Assembly (NCBI RefSeq): GCF_030149425.1
Contig: NZ_JASBRQ010000010.1
Span: forward strand, 62,001-126,000
Direction: 5' to 3'
From: Maricaulis sp.
Lineage (GTDB): Bacteria > Pseudomonadota > Alphaproteobacteria > Caulobacterales > Maricaulaceae
DNA: 64,000 nt
The translations under genes and the position numbers were made by a program. This document shows, piece after piece, positions 18,437-25,704 of the stretch (within the stretch, counting starts at the first letter, position 1; the number at the start of each line of letters is the position of its first letter). The notes below the pieces were generated by a model, which saw only the letters and a list, made by a program, of their open reading frames with translations, did no database searches and was not told where the DNA came from.

Positions 18437-18829
18437 TTAATGCAGGCTGGCACGATCATCGGGCCGGTCGAGAGAGAAGCCGGGGATCAGGGCGGCGAAA
18501 ACCTCACCGCTTTGGCGGCGCATTTCATAACTGCCCTGCATGAAACCTGAGGCCGTGCGCAAGGGGGCGCCGGAGGTGTAGCGGAAACGCTCGCCGGGTT
18601 GGATCACAGGCTGTTCGCCCACCACGCCCCGGCCTTGCACATGTTCGGTCCGGCCCATGGAGTCGGTGATGACCCATTTGCGCGACACCAGTTGCACCGG
18701 CTGATCGGTATGGTTCTCGATCTCGATCGTGTAGGACCACACAAACCGTCCATCATCCGGGGAGGATTCCTCCTCCAGATAGTCCGGCTCGACGCGTACC
18801 ATGACGCCGTCAGTATCGTGTTCATACAT
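18437..18829 (-). CDS. apaG: ApaG family protein
   Basis: A 130-residue protein matching ApaG in length and sequence. It is an all-beta fold (fibronectin type III-like) with the signature stretches VWSYTIEIENHTDQPVQLVSRKWVITDS, VQGRGVVGEQPVIQPGERFRYTSGAPL and GFMQGSYEMR. ApaG has been linked to Co2+ resistance and Mg2+ efflux, but its biochemical role is not settled. In related genomes apaG often lies close to hslO and argD; here the TrkH and glycan-modification genes lie between them. It is divergent from the dCTP deaminase gene. Confidence 0.93.
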   Translation of the reverse strand: MYEHDTDGVMVRVEPDYLEEESSPDDGRFVWSYTIEIENHTDQPVQLVSRKWVITDSMGRTEHVQGRGVVGEQPVIQPGERFRYTSGAPLRTASGFMQGSYEMRRQSGEVFAALIPGFSLDRPDDRASLH

Positions 18830-18952
18830 GGCCTGAGCCTCACCCCTCGCCCCGGCGATGCTGCCCGAGCGGGGCTATAATCCCTTCCATCTTGTGCTTG
18901 CTCAAGCCCTGCCGACAGCTTTGCTGGACATAGCGGCTGTGATGGGAGAGAT

Positions 18953-20002
18953 GTGGTGCGCCCATCCTTGAAGATAAGCCCACCCATGACCGCACACGGA
19001 ATTCTACCCGATCACGAGCTCGAAAGCCTGTTCCGCGACGGGATCGTCAGCGCGGAGCGCCCGCCTGCAGAGGGCCAGATCCAGCCGGCCAGTATCGATC
19101 TGCGGCTGGGCAGCAAGGCCTACCGCCTGCGGGCCAGCTTCCTGCCGGGTTCGGCCCGGTCGGTGACCGCGCGCCTGGATGCCGACCTGGTCATGCACAC
19201 CGTCGATCTGACCGCTGGTGCAGTGCTGGAGACCGGGTGTGTCTACCTGGTGCCGCTTCAGGAGAGTCTCAACCTGCCCGTAGGCCTGAGCGCGGCGATG
19301 AACCCGAAAAGCTCGACCGGGCGTATTGATGTTTTCACCCGTGTCATCACCGATAATGGTGTCGCCTTTGACCAGGCCCCAGACGGGTATCGTGGTCCGC
19401 TCTATGCCGAGGTGTCACCGCGCACCTTCTCCATCCTGGCCCGTGAGGGCGACCGGTTGAGCCAGGTCCGTTTCCGTCGCGGTGTGCACCAGCCGGTGCG
19501 CGATCTGACCGTCAGCGTTGATCTGCAGGGCTTCGACGATGGTATTGTCGGCTATCGCGCCCGGCGCCATTCCGGCCTCGTCGATTTGGCGCGTATCGGT
19601 GAGCACAAGCGGGAACGCTATTGGGAGCCGCTCAATGCGCCGGACGGGCAATTGGTGCTCGACCCGGGCGAGTTCTATATTCTCGCATCGCAGGAAGCGG
19701 TCTCGATCGGGCTCAATGAAGCTGCGGAGATGGCCCCGATTGCCACCGAAATCGGTGAGTTCCGGGCCCATTATGCGGGTTTTTTCGATCCCGGTTTCGG
19801 CGTGTCGGAAACCGGTGGTTCCGGCTCCCGGGCCGTGCTCGAAGTGCGCGGCCGCGATGTCCCCTTCATCCTTGAACATGGGCAGCCGATTGCACGCCTG
19901 GTCTATGAGCCCATGCGCGCGCCGCCGTCGAGAGCCTATGGGGCCGTGGCGTCGAATTATCAGGCGCAGGGCCTGAAACTATCAAAATTCTTCAGCGCCT
20001 AG
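18953..20002 (+). CDS. dcd: 2'-deoxycytidine 5'-triphosphate deaminase (double-length alphaproteobacterial form)
   Basis: Converts dCTP to dUTP for thymidylate synthesis. The protein is about 340-349 residues, roughly twice the usual Dcd, as in the alphaproteobacterial family PF06559 with two tandem dUTPase-like halves. Recognisable motifs are GQIQPASIDLRLGSKAYRL, the catalytic region MNPKSSTGRIDVFTRV and GPLYAEVSPRTF in the first half, and GEFRAHYAGFFDPGFG in the second. The start is uncertain: GTG at 18953 or 18956 follows GGGAGAG, while the ATG at 18986 (MTAHGILPDHE) looks more like the family N-terminus. A TATAAT word lies at 18876-18881, but a matching -35 is not clear. Confidence 0.9.
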   Translation: MVRPSLKISPPMTAHGILPDHELESLFRDGIVSAERPPAEGQIQPASIDLRLGSKAYRLRASFLPGSARSVTARLDADLVMHTVDLTAGAVLETGCVYLVPLQESLNLPVGLSAAMNPKSSTGRIDVFTRVITDNGVAFDQAPDGYRGPLYAEVSPRTFSILAREGDRLSQVRFRRGVHQPVRDLTVSVDLQGFDDGIVGYRARRHSGLVDLARIGEHKRERYWEPLNAPDGQLVLDPGEFYILASQEAVSIGLNEAAEMAPIATEIGEFRAHYAGFFDPGFGVSETGGSGSRAVLEVRGRDVPFILEHGQPIARLVYEPMRAPPSRAYGAVASNYQAQGLKLSKFFSA

Positions 20003-20017
20003 TCACGTGTAGCATCT

Positions 20018-20031
20018 GAATACAAATATTC
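20018..20031. promoter_or_regulatory. Inverted repeat upstream of the S9 peptidase gene
   Basis: GAATA-CAAA-TATTC, with TCT on the left and CAGA on the right partly extending the symmetry, lies about 55 bases before the peptidase ATG in an AT-rich patch. It could be an operator or part of the promoter. There is no independent support. Confidence 0.3.
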
Positions 20032-20086
20032 CAGATTGCGTGATTTTGAGAACGCGCTAACGTCGCCTCAACCTGTGGGGAGAGTT

Positions 20087-22033
20087 ATGCGTTTTCTAGT
20101 CATTTCCTTAATTTCGTTGTGTGTTTCAGCTTGGATGCCGGGTGCCGTCACGGCCCAGGTTGACGTCTATGCGCCCCTGCCGCGCGTCTGGGATGCCGAA
20201 TTGTCGCCGGATGGTCGCTGGCTGGCGACCGGATGCACACCGCGCGGGGCGCGGGAGATCTGCGTCATTGATCTCAACGGCGAGGTCGCCACCCGCCTGA
20301 TCGTGCAGCCGGATGAGGGGTCCATTCTCGGTTTCTACTGGCCGAGCAATGACTATCTCGTCTACTGGGTTGAAACCTTTGTCGACAACACATACGGGTC
20401 GCAGGGTCAGCAATATACGCTCACTCGGGCCGTTTCCTGGAGCGCGGCTACGGGTCAGGTTTCGCTGCTGTTAAGCGATATCGGCAATGTCACCGGCCTC
20501 GATCGTGTGACCTCGTCCATGGTCCAGAGTCCGGACCGGATTGCCATGGAACTCACCCTGGATTTCGGCGATCAGGAGCGTACCGGGTCGCGTCTGGCTC
20601 GCGGTGAATCGGTCCGTTCTGTCGTTTATGAGGTGGATCTGGAGACCGGTGAGCTCGATGACATTCTGCACCGCTCGATGACGTCCACCTATGGCTATCA
20701 TCTTGATGAGAGCGGAGAGATTCTCCTGCAGGTGATCTACGAGCAGGATTCGGGGGTCTATACGCTGCAATCAGGCCCTGATGGCAGCCGCGGGGAGGTT
20801 TTCAGCGGCCAATACTTTTCTGAGCTTCCCTATATCCATGGCCGCGTCGGCGACAGCGATCTGATTGCTATCCGTTTCCCGGATCATGGTCTGCAATTGC
20901 TCGACCCCAGCACCGGGGAACGCACCGCCTTCGAGATTGACGGTCAGGCTGTCACCGGGGGGCTGCGCCGTGACCGCCGCAGCAATCGCATTGTTTCGGC
21001 AGGCCTGCGCACGGCTCCGGACGGAATCCACTTCTTCGATGAGACCCTGCAGGCGCGGTATAATGCCCTGCGCGAAATTCTCGCCGAAGACGCCATGTCG
21101 ATCATTTCCTGGTCCGAGGATTACAACCGTATCGTCGTGCGGGCGACCGATCAGGGCCAACCGTCATACTATTACCTGCTCGACTGGAGCGAAGGTACGT
21201 TGTCCATGTTGGAGGAAGAATACCTGCTTCCTGAGGGCACCCGGGCTGGTGAGCGTGATTACTATACCTACGCAGCCTCGGACGGGCTGGAGATCGGTGC
21301 CTGGCTGACCATGCCGCCGGGCCGGACGCTTGAAGACGGGCCTTTCCCGCTTCTGGTCATGCCGCACGGCGGACCACGGGCGCACGATACTGGCGCGTTT
21401 GACTGGTGGGCAGCGTATTACGCGTCGCAGGGCTATCTTGTGATGCAGCCCAACTTCCGCGGTTCGACCGGATATGGTCGCGAGTTTATCGACGCCGGCG
21501 ACGGCGGTTTCGGGACCCGGATGATCGACGATATGATCGACGGTGCCCGTGCGGTCCAGGCTGAAGGCTATGCTCGCGACGGGGCTTATTGCGCCGTCGG
21601 TGCCAGCTATGGTGGCTATGCCAGCTTGATGATGGCTTTGCGCGATCCGGATAACGTGGCCTGTCTGGTGGCCGTCTCTCCGGTCACGGCGCCCTTCGCC
21701 TTCATGGGTGAGGATATCGAAAACCGTCTCTTCGTGCGCTGGTGGGAAGAGTATATGGGCAGCCGTTTCTCCGATCGGGATTATCGTGACGAGATTACCC
21801 CGGCGCGCCGGGCCGGTGAGCTGAGATTGCCGATGATGGTGCTCCATGGTGACGAAGACACCACCGTACCAATCGACCAGATGGAGCGCCTGGAACGCGC
21901 CATGGATGGTCGCCGCAATGCCACCTTTGTGGTTCTGGAAGGCGAGGACCACTATCTCGGCAATACTGCAGTGCGACAGGCTTTGCTGAGCCAGAGCGGA
22001 GCCTTTCTGGCTGAACATCTGCCGGTCCAGTAG
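20087..22033 (+). CDS. Exported S9-family (prolyl oligopeptidase-like) peptidase
   Basis: The ATG at 20087 follows GGGGAGAG and opens a signal peptide ending near GAVTAQ, giving 648 residues; the track start at 20036 is not supported. The N-terminal part is a WD40/TolB-like beta-propeller (SPDGRWLATG, repeated D/G-rich blades to about residue 390). The C-terminal alpha/beta-hydrolase domain has MPHGGPRAHD, the nucleophile Ser507 in GASYGGYAS, Asp591 in GDEDTTVP and His622 in EDHYLG, so the triad is complete. It likely degrades or trims oligopeptides in the periplasm. The exact S9 subgroup (S9C-like acylaminoacyl peptidase is closest) was not determined. Confidence 0.93.
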   Translation: MRFLVISLISLCVSAWMPGAVTAQVDVYAPLPRVWDAELSPDGRWLATGCTPRGAREICVIDLNGEVATRLIVQPDEGSILGFYWPSNDYLVYWVETFVDNTYGSQGQQYTLTRAVSWSAATGQVSLLLSDIGNVTGLDRVTSSMVQSPDRIAMELTLDFGDQERTGSRLARGESVRSVVYEVDLETGELDDILHRSMTSTYGYHLDESGEILLQVIYEQDSGVYTLQSGPDGSRGEVFSGQYFSELPYIHGRVGDSDLIAIRFPDHGLQLLDPSTGERTAFEIDGQAVTGGLRRDRRSNRIVSAGLRTAPDGIHFFDETLQARYNALREILAEDAMSIISWSEDYNRIVVRATDQGQPSYYYLLDWSEGTLSMLEEEYLLPEGTRAGERDYYTYAASDGLEIGAWLTMPPGRTLEDGPFPLLVMPHGGPRAHDTGAFDWWAAYYASQGYLVMQPNFRGSTGYGREFIDAGDGGFGTRMIDDMIDGARAVQAEGYARDGAYCAVGASYGGYASLMMALRDPDNVACLVAVSPVTAPFAFMGEDIENRLFVRWWEEYMGSRFSDRDYRDEITPARRAGELRLPMMVLHGDEDTTVPIDQMERLERAMDGRRNATFVVLEGEDHYLGNTAVRQALLSQSGAFLAEHLPVQ

Positions 22034-22239
22034 ATTGGCGGCAATGACGTGATGCGGGCGGCTCTGGTTTTTGATCAGGGCTGCCCGTTGCGTTTGGGCG
22101 GCCTCATCGTTCCCATCATTGCTTTGGCGCTGCGAGTAGCTGCTGGAACGAAGCCGGCTGTGCTGAGCAACCCGGCTGGACAGAGGCGGTGGGCCTTGCC
22201 TATCGTCGCCTTTGAGGCGCTGGCCGGATCAGCGCGTGG

Positions 22240-22313
22240 GCGGGTGTAGCTCAATGGTAGAGCAGGAGCTTCCCAAGCTTAAGACGAGGGTTCGATTCCC
22301 TTCACCCGCTCCA
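22240..22313 (+). tRNA. tRNA-Gly (anticodon CCC)
   Basis: A complete 74-nt cloverleaf. The acceptor stem is GCGGGTG/CACCCGC, the D arm GCTC...GAGC, and the anticodon loop TTCCCAA with CCC at positions 34-36. The T arm is GAGGG-TTCGATT-CCCTT, the discriminator is T, and CCA is encoded. It reads GGG glycine codons. The 27-43 pair is a G-A mismatch, with the rest of the anticodon stem intact. Bases 22034-22239 before it hold no supported gene. Confidence 0.96.
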
Positions 22314-22371
22314 ACCTCTTTGTCTCGCTGCAACTCATGCGCGAGTACCGCGAATGAGGTATTTACCATAC

Positions 22372-22386
22372 TGCGAATTAGTCGCA
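22372..22386. promoter_or_regulatory. Inverted repeat TGCGA-N5-TCGCA in the leader of the small STAS-like gene
   Basis: The 164 bases between tRNA-Gly and the next gene contain this short palindrome and one GANTC methylation site (GATTC near 22409). They may hold the promoter of the 125-residue protein gene. No ORF is supported here. Confidence 0.3.
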
Positions 22387-22477
22387 TAAAGTGTGAAAAG
22401 CGGCGTTTGATTCAGTTCTTAAAGACTATGTTGAAGGCAGTGTCCGCCCGACAATAAAGGCAAGCGGATTTAAGGGT

Positions 22478-22855
22478 ATGCTGGCGATCCAGTTCAATCA
22501 GATCGGCGAGAAGGGCGCGTTTCTCGCCGTTTGGACCAATGAGGTGGGGCGCACGGATCTGGCGGCCGCTATCGTGGCGGCGCGGGAGATGATCGAGCGC
22601 GGTGTCTTGCGCGGCGTGGTGCTCGATGCCAGCGAGGCGGGCCTTTATGACAGTGCTGACTTCGCGCTTGATCTCTGGGTCGACAGCCTAGCCGCACTTC
22701 CCGACGATTTTCCGATCGCCTATGTCGCGCCGCCCGGATTTCGGGAATCGCGCGAGAAATCCATTCGTGCTGCAGCGGGCGATTGGGGACAGGATGTCGA
22801 GATATTCGACGATCGTGCCAGCGCCGAAAGCTGGCTCGACGCCCGACTCTCTTGA
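22478..22855 (+). CDS. Small cytosolic protein, possibly SpoIIAA/STAS-like
   Basis: A 125-residue protein without signal peptide or membrane segment. It shows an alternating strand/helix pattern (LAIQFNQI, GAFLAVW, ARGVVLDASEA-like GVVLDASEAG, FPIAYVAPPGF, VEIFDDRASAESWL). The ending, where a residue pair precedes AESWL, resembles proteins of the SpoIIAA-like (STAS fold) group, in which the last helix follows F.D...A..WL. No catalytic motif is recognised. The start ATG at 22478 has AAGGGT just upstream. The assignment is tentative; it may be a signalling or lipid-binding domain. It is convergent to the secreted repeat protein. Confidence 0.75.
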   Translation: MLAIQFNQIGEKGAFLAVWTNEVGRTDLAAAIVAAREMIERGVLRGVVLDASEAGLYDSADFALDLWVDSLAALPDDFPIAYVAPPGFRESREKSIRAAAGDWGQDVEIFDDRASAESWLDARLS

Positions 22856-22879
22856 ACCGGGCGCCCAGCGACGCGCTTG

Positions 22880-23809
22880 TTATTTCGGGCTCGGATTATA
22901 GCCCAGCGCGACTTCCGAGAACATCAGAGTCGTTGCTGCGCGGCCCTGGCTGAAGGTGCCGACATAGACGTCATAAATGCCGCTTCCGCTCAGGCTGAGG
23001 CCAGCATTGACGCCATTGGCGCCGTCATCATTGCAGTACCAGCGACCGTCCGGGCCATTGACCGCGAGCGTCGTATCGCTATTGCCCTCGGTGTAAATAT
23101 GCATGGAGCCATAGCCGTTATAGCTCAGCTCGATACTCGGGCCGCTGGTAATATAGCCGCGGCAGCTGGAATCGATGGTATTGGCGCGGACCGGCCCACC
23201 GGCGGTGAGCGGTACGCGGTGCGGATCGGGCAGGAAACCGCCACTGAGATTGACCGTACCAAAAACGGCCGGGCGGTTGATATCGACCCGGGTGGCGGTG
23301 CGGCGCACGACGCCGGCATTCTCGATGGTTTGTTCTCCCAGTTCGGAGATGAAGAGCGTCGCCGGCACACCGCTGCCGGGGGTATAGGTGCCTACCCAGA
23401 TATCATAGCGCCCCGATTGCGGGTTGGACCAGTAAAGCAGCGGGTTGAGGGGCTCGTCGGCGCCATCATCATCGCAATACCAGCGGCCGTCCGGGCCGTT
23501 GATGACCAGCGTGGTGTCCCGATCGCTATCGACATTGATGAACAGGTCTTGGGCGCCTGCAGTGTAGTAGAGGGAATAATCCGGTGCGTTGGCGATGTAA
23601 CCGCGGCAATTGCTGAACCGGTCCTGGGCGCGCAAAGAGCCGCCGGCGGTCAGATTGCGATAATGCGGGTCCGGGATGAAACCGGCCTGCAGTTGGACCG
23701 AGCCAAAGGCCGGGGGCAGGGTGAAGTTCTGCGCAGCGGCGCTGGCGCCAAAGCCGGCCGAGATGATCAGCGCGGCGAGACCAGTGTGGAAGTGTCGGCG
23801 AAAAGACAT
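22880..23809 (-). CDS. Secreted protein with two tandem beta-rich repeats
   Basis: The ATG at 23809 (MSFRRHFHTGLAALIISAGF) begins a signal peptide cleaved near ASAAAQ, giving 309 residues; the track start is 18 codons further upstream. The mature protein is two copies of a module of about 120 residues (35-156 and 183-299). Each copy has F-G-x-V at the start, DPH, LTAGG, a CRGYI Cys, the almost identical NGPDGRWYC-DDGA block, and a YD-WVGT-like strand. Each repeat holds two cysteines (68/112 and 216/259), likely disulfide-bonded in the periplasm. The pattern recalls pre-peptidase C-terminal type beta-sandwiches, but no enzyme motif is present. The function is unknown. Confidence 0.85.
   Translation of the reverse strand: MSFRRHFHTGLAALIISAGFGASAAAQNFTLPPAFGSVQLQAGFIPDPHYRNLTAGGSLRAQDRFSNCRGYIANAPDYSLYYTAGAQDLFINVDSDRDTTLVINGPDGRWYCDDDGADEPLNPLLYWSNPQSGRYDIWVGTYTPGSGVPATLFISELGEQTIENAGVVRRTATRVDINRPAVFGTVNLSGGFLPDPHRVPLTAGGPVRANTIDSSCRGYITSGPSIELSYNGYGSMHIYTEGNSDTTLAVNGPDGRWYCNDDGANGVNAGLSLSGSGIYDVYVGTFSQGRAATTLMFSEVALGYNPSPK
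22913..23263 (-). repeat. Protein-coding repeat copy 2 (residues 183-299)
   Basis: Second copy of the internal duplication. It is separated from the first by a linker of about 26 residues (LGEQTIENAGVVRRT and following). Confidence 0.8.
23342..23707 (-). repeat. Protein-coding repeat copy 1 (residues 35-156)
   Basis: First copy of the internal duplication in the secreted protein. It shares NGPDGRWYC and CRGYI with the second copy at 22913-23263. The copies are clearly diverged at the amino-acid level, so the duplication is old. Confidence 0.8.
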
Positions 23810-23961
23810 GGGATCCCCCCTATTGCTAGCATAGCTTGGATGCGTTTTAAGCCTCGCCATCACGGTAGACCCGTTGCCTAACGCGTCAAAACAAAAACCG
23901 GTGCTTGCGCCGATTTGCCGCCGCTCAGCAGGACTGAGCGTCTCTCTGGTGCAGGGTTTAC

Positions 23962-23990
23962 CGGAGGCGCGCCAGAAGGGACGGCCTCCG
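23962..23990 (-). terminator. Hairpin after the small two-helix membrane protein gene
   Basis: CGGAGGC/GCCTCCG with a 15-base loop lies just downstream (on the minus strand) of the gene ending at 24014. A second hairpin, CGCTCAG-CAGGA-CTGAGCG, lies at 23922-23940. Neither has a strong T tract, so these are weak terminator candidates in the 204-base gap, which holds no ORF. Confidence 0.45.
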
Positions 23991-24013
23991 AAAAGCAGGC
24001 TAGGAAGAGAAGG

Positions 24014-24235
24014 CTAGAAAGGGCGGCCCTCGCTAAAATCCAGTCCCCCGAGGACGGCCAGATTGATCAGCATCAACATGGTCACGGTACCGGACAGAAC
24101 GGCGACCAGCGTCCAGGGGACCATGCGCGGGCCGAGTTCGGGCCGGGCCGGCTGTGCCGATTTCCAGCGCGCCAGGGCAAAAAGGCCGATGCTCAGGGCG
24201 AGCAGGATCAGGGTGGGCGTGAGGTCGAGATGCAT
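24014..24235 (-). CDS. Small two-helix membrane protein
   Basis: A 73-residue protein with two membrane segments (about 7-22 and 42-63) joined by a basic, Pro-rich loop (RWKSAQPARPELGPRMVP). The stretch PELGPRMVPW followed by a helix and GGLDF suggests a conserved small inner-membrane family, but I do not recognise a named function. The ATG at 24235 overlaps the end of the glycosyltransferase gene by 28 bases, so it is probably cotranslated with it and may be a helper. Codon use fits a real gene. Confidence 0.7.
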   Translation of the reverse strand: MHLDLTPTLILLALSIGLFALARWKSAQPARPELGPRMVPWTLVAVLSGTVTMLMLINLAVLGGLDFSEGRPF

Positions 24236-25665
24236 GCGCGAGCGTCCGTTTGGCCGTGTTCGGTCTTATCCCAGTAAAACGGACGGTCGATCAATTCCCA
24301 CACTGCGCGAAGGGCTGCTATCGTTTGCAGCGGCCAGTAAAGCGGCATACCGGCCAGGTCGATCAGCCGGACTTTGTGACCGGCCCGTTGCATGCCGAGA
24401 GCGGCACAGGCCATGGCGGCGCCATAGCCGCTGAGCAGGAAGGCCAGGGCGGCCAGATCCGGCAGGTCGTAAGAGGCCTGGCCGATCAATCGCGAGATCG
24501 CGAACATCGCAAGTGGCAGATGGGCAAAGGCCGAGATCAAGGCCGCGCCCAGGGTCAGGCCAAGCGCCAGGGCGGGAACTCGCCTTCTGCCATCGCCGCG
24601 CAGCCGGGTGTGTACGGCCAGGGTCTGGGCATAGCCTTTGAGCCAGCGCGTGCGTTGTTTGATCCACGGCCAGGCGCGTTCCGGAGCTTCTTCCAGCGTG
24701 GGTTTGGCGATCAGGCCGAAACGATAGCCCGCGCGGTATAGCCGGAAACCGAGATCGGCATCCTCGGTGACGTTGAAAGCGTCCCAGGCGCCAACCGCCT
24801 TAAGGGCATCGCGGCGGAAATAATTGCTGGTGCCGCCCAGGGGGATTGGCCAGCCGAGACGGATATAGGCCGGTAGCAGAACCAGGAAGTGGGCGGCATA
24901 TTCCAGGGCGAACTGCCGGGTGAGCCAGCAGGAGCGGTGATTATACCAGTTCAATGGTGCCTGCAGGCAGGCCAGGCGTTTGCCGCCGGCCGCAAAACGT
25001 TCGGCGGCCTCGCGCAACTGGCCTGGGTCGGGGTGGTCTTCGGCGTCGAGAATGGTGACGATCTCCCCGCGACTATGACGCAGGCCGAAATTCAAGGCCC
25101 TTGGCTTGGTTTGCGGTTGGCCCGGGGGCACGCGGATCAGTTCGAAGCGCTCATCCAGCCCGGCGGCCAACGCCGCTAGCCAAGTGTCGGTATCATCGGC
25201 TTCCAGCAGCAGTTTGATTTCCAGGCGGTCGCGCGGATAGTCGATGAGTTTCAGGGCGTTAATCAGGGCGCCGATGACGCTGGCTTCACGATAGGCGGCA
25301 ATCAGCAGGGTCGCCCTGGGCAGAAGCGCGTCCGGCAGGGGCGGCACCGGGCCGGGGCCGGCCGGGATGGCACAGGCATAGAGCCGCAGCGCGATAACAC
25401 TGGCGAAACCCAGGCCGAGCAGGGCTGTCCAGAGCGGGGTGCTACCGGTTGTGATCACAGCAACAAGGCTCGCCATCAGGGCTGTCAGCGTCCAGATCTG
25501 GACCGTTTCCAGACCGATGCGGGCGCTATCCCGGGGGCGTTTGCGTGCCAATCCGGTGGCCGCTTCGCGCGTCCACAGTCCGGCCCGTGTGTTCCGCAGG
25601 TCCGCCGGCCGGGCTGTTCTAACGGGCACCGTCCGTTTCGGCCGCCGGGGCTCCTCTTTCGCCAT
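24208..25665 (-). CDS. Membrane-bound family 2 glycosyltransferase (processive type)
   Basis: The ATG at 25665 follows GGAGGTGGAG; the track ORF opens four codons earlier with a TTG inside that ribosome site. It encodes 485 residues. A basic N-terminal tail of about 55 residues leads to two helices (about 60-105), then the GT-A domain with TLLIAAYREASVIG, LLEADDTDTW, the DxD-like LDAEDHPDPG, the acceptor/catalytic TEDADLGFRL and QRTRWLKG (the QxxRW motif of processive enzymes). Helices follow at the C-terminus. It belongs near cellulose/hyaluronan synthase-like and exopolysaccharide glycosyltransferases. No PilZ domain is visible. The product is unknown. Confidence 0.88.
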   Translation of the reverse strand: MAKEEPRRPKRTVPVRTARPADLRNTRAGLWTREAATGLARKRPRDSARIGLETVQIWTLTALMASLVAVITTGSTPLWTALLGLGFASVIALRLYACAIPAGPGPVPPLPDALLPRATLLIAAYREASVIGALINALKLIDYPRDRLEIKLLLEADDTDTWLAALAAGLDERFELIRVPPGQPQTKPRALNFGLRHSRGEIVTILDAEDHPDPGQLREAAERFAAGGKRLACLQAPLNWYNHRSCWLTRQFALEYAAHFLVLLPAYIRLGWPIPLGGTSNYFRRDALKAVGAWDAFNVTEDADLGFRLYRAGYRFGLIAKPTLEEAPERAWPWIKQRTRWLKGYAQTLAVHTRLRGDGRRRVPALALGLTLGAALISAFAHLPLAMFAISRLIGQASYDLPDLAALAFLLSGYGAAMACAALGMQRAGHKVRLIDLAGMPLYWPLQTIAALRAVWELIDRPFYWDKTEHGQTDARACISTSRPP

Positions 25666-25704
25666 CTCCACCTCCAATGGGGTGAAGATAAATAAAATGC
25701 ACGC

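Noticed and set aside
22049-22249. 66-residue ORF ending inside tRNA-Gly
   Set aside because: It overlaps the first bases of the tRNA, has no ribosome site and no homology that I recognise.
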